From Micavibrio_A sp964539025 (GTDB lineage Bacteria > Pseudomonadota > Alphaproteobacteria > Micavibrionales > Micavibrionaceae), in assembly GCA_964539025.1 (NCBI GenBank), contig CAZIFA010000001.1, positions 310,001 through 374,000 of the forward strand: DNA of 64,000 nt. The letters run 5' to 3'. Positions 59,682 through 64,000 of this stretch are shown here, in pieces; within the stretch, counting starts at the first letter, position 1, and the number at the start of each line of letters is the position of its first letter. The notes under the pieces were generated by a model, which was given only the letters and a program-made list of their open reading frames with translations, was not told the origin of the DNA and ran no database searches. The translations under genes were made by a program, and so were the position numbers.

Positions 59682-60830
59682 TTACTCAACAGAAATAGAA
59701 TCTGATTCATCCACCGCGTGCTGTGCGGTGGTTTTTTCGTCTTTTGGCTGCGCAGCCTCAAGCAAATCCTGCGGTACGGTGTAAAGCACGCCGAACCAGC
59801 GCCAGCGCGATTCTTCACCCGCCGCCATGGTGACGGGCAGAGTGCAATTTATGCGCGGACGGTCTTCGTTGAACGGTTTTTCGAGCCGCAGTTCAACACG
59901 ATTGTTCAATATTTCCAGTTTCGGTTTCTCATCGCTCGATGAAAAACACGAAATGGATTTAAGCGATTTGGCCATTGTGTCCGGCACTGTGAATCCTATT
60001 GCAGGCGTGAGCGTCGCCAGATGCGGATCATCGGGCGAAATATCTTTTACAGGGAAGGGGAGCGCGTTTGCTGCCATCTGGAATCGTTCCAGATCGGCAT
60101 AACGTTCGGTGATCGTAAAGCGCGGCAGCGCGTAACGGTTATCCCCCGCATAGGCCACGCCCGATTGCTGGCCGAACGCGGCCTTGAAACCCATATCATG
60201 GATGATTTTTTCGTATGCTGCGTTGTAATCGCCGAACGGATAGGCGAACAACGTAACATCGATGCCCAGATTTTTACGGATGACGGCAACGGAATTGTTG
60301 ATCTGGCGTTTGATTTCGTCTTCGTTGCCATCCGTCAGGCGGCTATAGCTCGCCGGATGCAGGCCAAAACTCACCAGCGGATTGCGTTTGAGGCTGCGCA
60401 GATCATCCCAATTCATATATCCGCCCGATCCGATTTTATCGGCGGGAATAAACACGGTGAAAGGCAGGTCTTTATCTTCCAGCCACGGTTTGGCGGTGCT
60501 CAAAACGGTTTTGTCCGCGCCATCGAACGTGATCGCCACTGTGCGGACCGGAAGGGTTTTACCGGATGCAAAAGCGTCAACGATCTCACCAAGGGGGCGA
60601 ACGCTGTAGCCGCCTTCCGAAAGTTCGCCCAGATGCTCTGCGAATTGTTGTTCGGTCACGCTGCCCGACGGGTTGTCGTCATTGCCAACCGCGAAATAGG
60701 CAAAGATCACGGCGGCTTTGTCGTCGTAATCCGTTGCTTGCGCATAGGCAGGCCCGCAAAGTGCGAGGGCGGCGGTCAACGCCAGTCCGAAGCGGGCCAG
60801 TTTTGAATGGGAATTGGATATGGGGAACAT
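59682..60830 (-). CDS. Exported polysaccharide deacetylase-like protein with altered active site
   Basis: A 382-residue protein with a Sec signal peptide (cleavage after AYA near residue 30) and a NodB-like domain at about 95-260. Motif 1 reads TFDGAD (101-106) instead of TFDDG: the catalytic Asp103 remains but the metal-binding second Asp is Gly104. Motif 2 is GLHPASYS with His158, and FAYPFGDYN matches motif 3. A 100-residue C-terminal domain has two Cys. It may act on cell-wall or capsular sugars, or be inactive. Confidence 0.8.
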   Translation of the reverse strand: MFPISNSHSKLARFGLALTAALALCGPAYAQATDYDDKAAVIFAYFAVGNDDNPSGSVTEQQFAEHLGELSEGGYSVRPLGEIVDAFASGKTLPVRTVAITFDGADKTVLSTAKPWLEDKDLPFTVFIPADKIGSGGYMNWDDLRSLKRNPLVSFGLHPASYSRLTDGNEDEIKRQINNSVAVIRKNLGIDVTLFAYPFGDYNAAYEKIIHDMGFKAAFGQQSGVAYAGDNRYALPRFTITERYADLERFQMAANALPFPVKDISPDDPHLATLTPAIGFTVPDTMAKSLKSISCFSSSDEKPKLEILNNRVELRLEKPFNEDRPRINCTLPVTMAAGEESRWRWFGVLYTVPQDLLEAAQPKDEKTTAQHAVDESDSISVE

Positions 60831-60892
60831 AACGGGAAACTAGCGCATCCAATGGTTAAAAACCAGAGGAAAAGGGCTCGATTTTTCCTTTC

Positions 60893-60979
60893 TGTCATCC
60901 CGAGCGAAGTCGAGGGATCTATGGCGGAGCGGATAGGCCAAAGATCCCTCCATTCCGCTTCGCTTCAGTCGGGATGACA
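60893..60979 (-). repeat. 87-bp TGTCATCCCGA palindrome, right of deacetylase gene
   Basis: Inverted partner of 59585-59671; starts TGTCATCCCGAGCGAAG and ends CTTCAGTCGGGATGACA. Confidence 0.88.
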
Positions 60980-61053
60980 GGATAGAGAGTATTGATCTGG
61001 AATGCAGAAGATTTAAGTAGTATGACGGTTGAAACAAAAATGAGGGATTCCCT

Positions 61054-61650
61054 ATGCCGGACGGCACAAAACTGGACCAAAACGCGCTTGATACGCTGTT
61101 TTTCAACGCCCGCACCTATAATGGCTGGCAGGACAAAGACGTGCCGGATTCTCTGGTAAAACAGATTTTCGATACGATGAAATGGGGGCCGACGAGCGCC
61201 AATTGCTGCCCGCTTCGCATCGTGTTCGTGCGCACGAAAGAGGCAAAAGAAAAACTCAAACCGCTTCTCGCCAAGGGCAATCAGGAAAAAACCATGGAAG
61301 CGCCTGTGGTGGCGCTGTTCGCCATGGATCGCCAGTTTTATAAATATGCAGGGAAATTAGCGCCGCACGTAAATGTCGAGGCATGGTATGGCGGCAAGGA
61401 TGAAGCCAACAAAGAAACAGCAAACCTGAACGGCACGCTGGAGGCCGGGTATTTTATTCTGGCCGCGCGTGCGCTGGGTCTAGATTGCGGGCCGATGTCA
61501 GGGATCAATAGAGAAGGCATTAAAGACGCATTCTTCCCCGATCTTGATGGCGAAGTGAAATTCGTCTGCTCGCTTGGTTACGGAAGACCGGAAACATTGC
61601 ATCCGCGTGCCCAGCGTCTTGATTTCGATGAGGCGTGCAAGATTGTCTGA
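61054..61650 (+). CDS. Nitroreductase-family protein, RutE-like
   Basis: A 198-residue flavoprotein of the HadB/RutE branch of nitroreductases, FMN enzymes reducing nitro compounds, quinones or malonic semialdehyde. Seen: FFNARTYNGWQDK, the FMN region KWGPTSANCCPLRIVFV, and GLDCGPMSGINREGI with GYGRPET at the end. No other rut genes adjoin, so the substrate is open. GAGGG seven bases before the ATG supports the start. It overlaps tsaB by 23 bp. Confidence 0.92.
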   Translation: MPDGTKLDQNALDTLFFNARTYNGWQDKDVPDSLVKQIFDTMKWGPTSANCCPLRIVFVRTKEAKEKLKPLLAKGNQEKTMEAPVVALFAMDRQFYKYAGKLAPHVNVEAWYGGKDEANKETANLNGTLEAGYFILAARALGLDCGPMSGINREGIKDAFFPDLDGEVKFVCSLGYGRPETLHPRAQRLDFDEACKIV

Positions 61651-62335
61651 TTTTTCCAAACCTGTTCTGGCGTTCGATTCTGCGCTCGGTGGTTGCATTG
61701 CTGCGGTGATCAATCCTGCGATGGGTACAAGTTTTGCTCGTTCCATCGCCACTGAACGCGAGCAGGCGGTAAAATTGGTGCCGATGATTCAAGATGTGAT
61801 GGCGGAAGCAGGAATTAAGCCTGCCGATCTTGGCTTGATCGTCACCACCGTTGGGCCGGGGTCTTTCACGGGCCTTCGTATCAGTCTTTCGACCGCACGC
61901 GCTATGGGCCTTGCGCTCGGCATTCCGGTGCAGGGCATGGGCACGTTTGAAATCATGCAGAAATCCTGCCGCCCGAAAACAGAATCGCTCATCGTACTCG
62001 AAAGCAAGCGCACCGATTATTACGTGCGGGCGTTCGATGGACACGGCAATGCGATGGGCGAGGCTGAATGTCTTGAGGCCGATGCCATCGTTCCGTTGGC
62101 GAAGGGGAAGATAATTTGCAGCGATGCGCTGGAACGTCTGCGTGATGAAACCGGGGAATCGTTTGACGCTATCGAGCGGTATTTGCTCGATCCCGTGGTG
62201 CTGACGCAAGCCGGTCTCGCTCAATTCCTGAAAAACGGCCAAAAGGCGGAAAAACCCGAGCCGTGCTATATGCGCGGGGCGGATGTTTCCTTGTCCACCA
62301 AAGTCCAGCGGGAAATAAGCAACCTTCCGCAGTGA
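61628..62335 (+). CDS. tsaB: tRNA threonylcarbamoyladenosine biosynthesis protein TsaB
   Basis: Partner of TsaD in making the t6A base next to the anticodon of ANN-decoding tRNAs. The 235-residue protein has the ASKHA start VLAFDSALGGCIAAV, then MIQDVMAEAGIKPADLGLIVTTVGPGSFTGLRISLSTARAMGLALG, the central TsaB signature. ATG 61628 overlaps the nitroreductase frame; a TTG at 61643 is an alternative. tsaD is not in the window. Confidence 0.94.
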   Translation: MRRARLSDFSKPVLAFDSALGGCIAAVINPAMGTSFARSIATEREQAVKLVPMIQDVMAEAGIKPADLGLIVTTVGPGSFTGLRISLSTARAMGLALGIPVQGMGTFEIMQKSCRPKTESLIVLESKRTDYYVRAFDGHGNAMGEAECLEADAIVPLAKGKIICSDALERLRDETGESFDAIERYLLDPVVLTQAGLAQFLKNGQKAEKPEPCYMRGADVSLSTKVQREISNLPQ

Positions 62336-62346
62336 TTTCCGCCTAC

Positions 62347-62458
62347 TGTCATCCCCGAGGTTTCGCAAAGCGGAACACCAACATCGGGGATCCAGAAAAG
62401 AGCGCAGCAAAGCTGCGCACATAATGTTAACTGGACCCCCGCCTTCGCGGGGGTGACA
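62347..62458. repeat. TGTCATCCCC/GGGGTGACA palindrome
   Basis: Starts TGTCATCCCCGAGG, ends GCGGGGGTGACA; contains GGGGATCC and a GCAGCAAAGCTGC hairpin. It is the same broad class as 12057-12140 and lies between tsaB and the mucR promoter. Confidence 0.78.
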
Positions 62459-62569
62459 GTGGGGTGGGGACAGTAATTCTTGGGTATTTTACAGTAAATT
62501 TACTTGATATTATTGGTTTAGGGGGTATTTTTATCCTGTATATATGCCCACGATTACTGGAGATGACTT

Positions 62570-62986
62570 ATGCCCGATCAAACAACCCATTCCGATCTTC
62601 TGGCCCTGACCACAGAGATCGTGTCCTCGCACGTTGCCAACAACACGGTGCCGCAGACCGATATTGCGGGCCTCATCGAACAGGTTTTCCGTACGCTCTC
62701 TAATCTGGGCAGCGGCGGCATGCCGATCTCGGGTGATCGCCCGCAGCCCGCCGTGCCGGTGAAAAAATCGGTGACGCCTGATTTCATTGTCTGTCTTGAA
62801 GATGGCAAAAAACTCAAGATGCTCAAGCGCCACCTGAAAACGGCGTATGACATGACGCCCGAAGAATACCGTGAACGCTGGGGCCTGCCATCCGATTACC
62901 CGATGGTGGCTCCGAACTACGCCAAGCAACGCTCTCGCCTCGCCAAAGACATCGGTCTTGGCACCACGAGCAAGGTGAAGAAGTAG
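62570..62986 (+). CDS. mucR: MucR/Ros-family zinc-finger transcriptional regulator
   Basis: An alphaproteobacterial DNA-binding regulator of 138 residues. The zinc-finger core is DFIVCLEDGKKLKMLKRHLKTAYDMTPEEYRERWGLP near residues 75-105, with the first Cys, the Leu-Lys-Arg-His recognition part and the MTPEEYR ending typical of MucR. Family members bind AT-rich, T-A-step-containing DNA, form oligomers and repress many genes, including their own. GGAG seven bases before the ATG; the 100 bp upstream are AT-rich, fitting autorepression. Confidence 0.95.
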   Translation: MPDQTTHSDLLALTTEIVSSHVANNTVPQTDIAGLIEQVFRTLSNLGSGGMPISGDRPQPAVPVKKSVTPDFIVCLEDGKKLKMLKRHLKTAYDMTPEEYRERWGLPSDYPMVAPNYAKQRSRLAKDIGLGTTSKVKK

Positions 62987-63003
62987 GGTTTTGATAGAAA
63001 GAC

Positions 63004-63032
63004 TTGCGTTTTCTGTCAAATGCACTTAGTAA
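63004..63032 (+). promoter_or_regulatory. Leaderless-type promoter of the 205-residue protein gene
   Basis: -35 TTGCGT (63004-63009), a 17-bp spacer and -10 TAGTAA (63027-63032); the ATG follows after six bases (AAAGTC). Confidence 0.5.
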
Positions 63033-63038
63033 AAAGTC

Positions 63039-63656
63039 ATGGCAAAAGCTGGCGTTAAGAACGAATTCGCTCAAAACTCTGAGCCGGAAGATTCTGCGGA
63101 ACTGACCCGCCGGGCGCGTGAAATCGTTTCCAGTCCTGATGTTAGGGAGCTGATCAGGTCCAAGGGCGGTGTTACTGCGCTCATGATGGCTATTTGCGAG
63201 GCGTATGCACGAGCTGTATCGGCTCCATCTATGCCGGTGATATTAGTCAAATCAAGTGATCAACGTGCGGATAGTCCGGCAAACAATAATGTTGGCGATG
63301 GTCAACTCCCTCCTAAATATACCGAGAGAACGGGCGAGGATTTAAAGCTAAGTGCGATTGAATTCACGCGCCTCTACTATGGTGCGGCGATTGATCGGGG
63401 GGATATTCCGAACATGGAGACCTTGCGTAAAATTGATCTTGATCTTGCTCGTGCGGTTCATAAGTTTCGAGCCAATCACAAGGTGAGCCGGGGTGATATG
63501 GTTGCAATCCATAAAATGCCACCGTCACGAAGGTCTGAAGGAGATGTAATCGAAGCCAAAGCTCAAGAAGGCCAGCCTTTGACTCCGGAGGAAGCATATC
63601 GTTTAGGAAATCGCCTACGCTATCGCGAGCGAACAGGACAACCGTCACCGCCGTAA
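63039..63656 (+). CDS. Unrecognised 205-residue protein
   Basis: Soluble and charged: a helical start (AELTRRAREIVSSPDVRELIRSKGGVTALMMAICEAYAR), a polar linker, then a second helical part (LKLSAIEFTRLYYGAAIDRGDIPNMETLRKIDLDLARAVHKF) and a disordered tail rich in Arg and Pro. The IPNMETLRKID stretch recalls regulatory adaptor-like helices but no family was recognised. No signal peptide. It is 50 bp downstream of mucR. Confidence 0.68.
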   Translation: MAKAGVKNEFAQNSEPEDSAELTRRAREIVSSPDVRELIRSKGGVTALMMAICEAYARAVSAPSMPVILVKSSDQRADSPANNNVGDGQLPPKYTERTGEDLKLSAIEFTRLYYGAAIDRGDIPNMETLRKIDLDLARAVHKFRANHKVSRGDMVAIHKMPPSRRSEGDVIEAKAQEGQPLTPEEAYRLGNRLRYRERTGQPSPP

Positions 63657-63685
63657 ATTATAAGGCAATACGCTAATTCCCTTAC

Positions 63686-63788
63686 CGTCATTGCGAGGAA
63701 CGCAGTGACGAAGCAATCCAGCCTTCGATATATCGGAACCACTGCAGGATGGATTGCCGCGTCGGCCTTCGGCCTCCTCGCAATGACG
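63686..63788. repeat. CGTCATTGCGAGG/CCTCGCAATGACG palindrome
   Basis: Perfect 13-base outer arms, with inner GCAATCC and GGATTGC facing each other and a GGCCTTCGGCC hairpin. Similar GTCATTGCGAGG sequences are dispersed in Rickettsia and other alphaproteobacteria, as I recall. Confidence 0.85.
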
Positions 63789-63804
63789 GGTTGGGAGATA
63801 AGGG

Positions 63805-64000
63805 CTAATCCAGATTGAACCAGTCGGCGGTGATGTATTCGCCCTGATGGCCGTCATAATCCATGAAATAGACGCTCTTTGCGCCGCTGGGCCATGTATG
63901 TTCCAGTGGCTGTAAACCTGCGGATTTAATCAATTCGACGTAATGATCATATTCTTCGGGTGCGATCTGAAAGGCGAAATGCAGATGCTGCGCGCCGCGC
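63805..64000 (-). CDS. VOC-family (glyoxalase-type) protein, N-terminus outside window
   Basis: The last 64 codons of a leftward gene. The end matches the second half of the vicinal-oxygen-chelate fold: QHLHFAFQI with a metal-type His, then SVYFMDYDGHQGEYIT with the terminal Glu ligand. Relatives include fosfomycin-resistance proteins, dioxygenases and lactoylglutathione lyases, and the fragment is too short to choose. The reading frame runs off the window edge. Confidence 0.8.
   Translation of the reverse strand, partial: RGAQHLHFAFQIAPEEYDHYVELIKSAGLQPLEHTWPSGAKSVYFMDYDGHQGEYITADWFNLD

Noticed and set aside
12057..63788. Repeated palindromes as a CRISPR array
   Set aside because: Copies are single, scattered, differ in length and have no regular spacers; no cas genes are present.

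Overview
The window is chromosomal DNA of an alphaproteobacterium with mid-range GC. Supporting marks are a MucR/Ros zinc-finger regulator, a LexA-type GTTC-N7-GTTC box, a kinase-fold homoserine kinase overlapping rnhA, the xseB-ispA-dxs isoprenoid cluster, secF followed by a Mth938-fold gene, a split gcvPA/gcvPB and a TrmFO. The mix resembles Micavibrio-like or deep Rhodospirillales-type lineages, but that placement is inference. No rRNA, CRISPR array, prophage or transposase gene was recognised; one tRNA-Leu(GAG) is present.

Layout. 1-9.5 kb: an unrecognised partial gene, fabI-aroC, an SppA-type protease, then a leftward isoprenoid cluster (xseB, ispA, YciI-like, GIY-YIG, dxs, HAD phosphatase). 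9.6-16.3 kb: a small protein, HDAC-family hydrolase, AGE-family isomerase, lipoprotein, ispH, thrB, rnhA. 16.3-24 kb (leftward): phzF-like, PBP1A, mgtE, an unknown gene, malic enzyme-phosphotransacetylase, tRNA-Leu. 24-36 kb: lipB, N-formylglutamate amidohydrolase, serS, pcm with an NlpD/DipM-like lipoprotein, DUF815 ATPase, yajC-secD-secF, a peptidoglycan-binding lipoprotein, Mth938-fold protein, TerC. 36-44.5 kb: secreted protein, codB-like permease, sodB, phytoene-synthase-fold protein, trmFO, an SOS-boxed Y-family polymerase, TerB-like protein. 44.5-49.3 kb: the glycine cleavage operon gcvT-gcvH-gcvPA-gcvPB with an MliC-like lipoprotein at its end. 49.3-56.6 kb: an accessory block reading leftward from rimO, with three unrecognised genes and then three overlapping paralogous HExxH exported metalloprotease-like genes. 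56.6-64 kb: TolC/NodT outer-membrane factor, NFU scaffold, polysaccharide-deacetylase-like protein, nitroreductase-tsaB, mucR, a hypothetical and a truncated VOC gene.

Three signals stand out. (1) A GIY-YIG nuclease gene lies between perfect 31-bp inverted repeats that are themselves hairpins. Gene-free head-to-head pairs of the same hairpin occur elsewhere with compensated stem changes, which looks like a REP/RAYT-style family built on a GIY-YIG protein. The copy beside dxs supplies the Dxs N-terminus and another extends GcvT. (2) The metalloprotease triplet shares an HExxHCMGxxExxAD signature and two equally spaced cysteines but carries three different export signals. It lies downstream of two proteins built from a shared repeat module. 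(3) Several genes (ispH, lipB, nfu, the 12.8-kb lipoprotein, the 63-kb hypothetical, the first metalloprotease) have -35/-10 boxes ending 6-7 nt before the ATG and no ribosome-binding site, suggesting frequent leaderless transcription. Many gene gaps also hold long imperfect palindromes that begin TGTCAT and end ATGACA.
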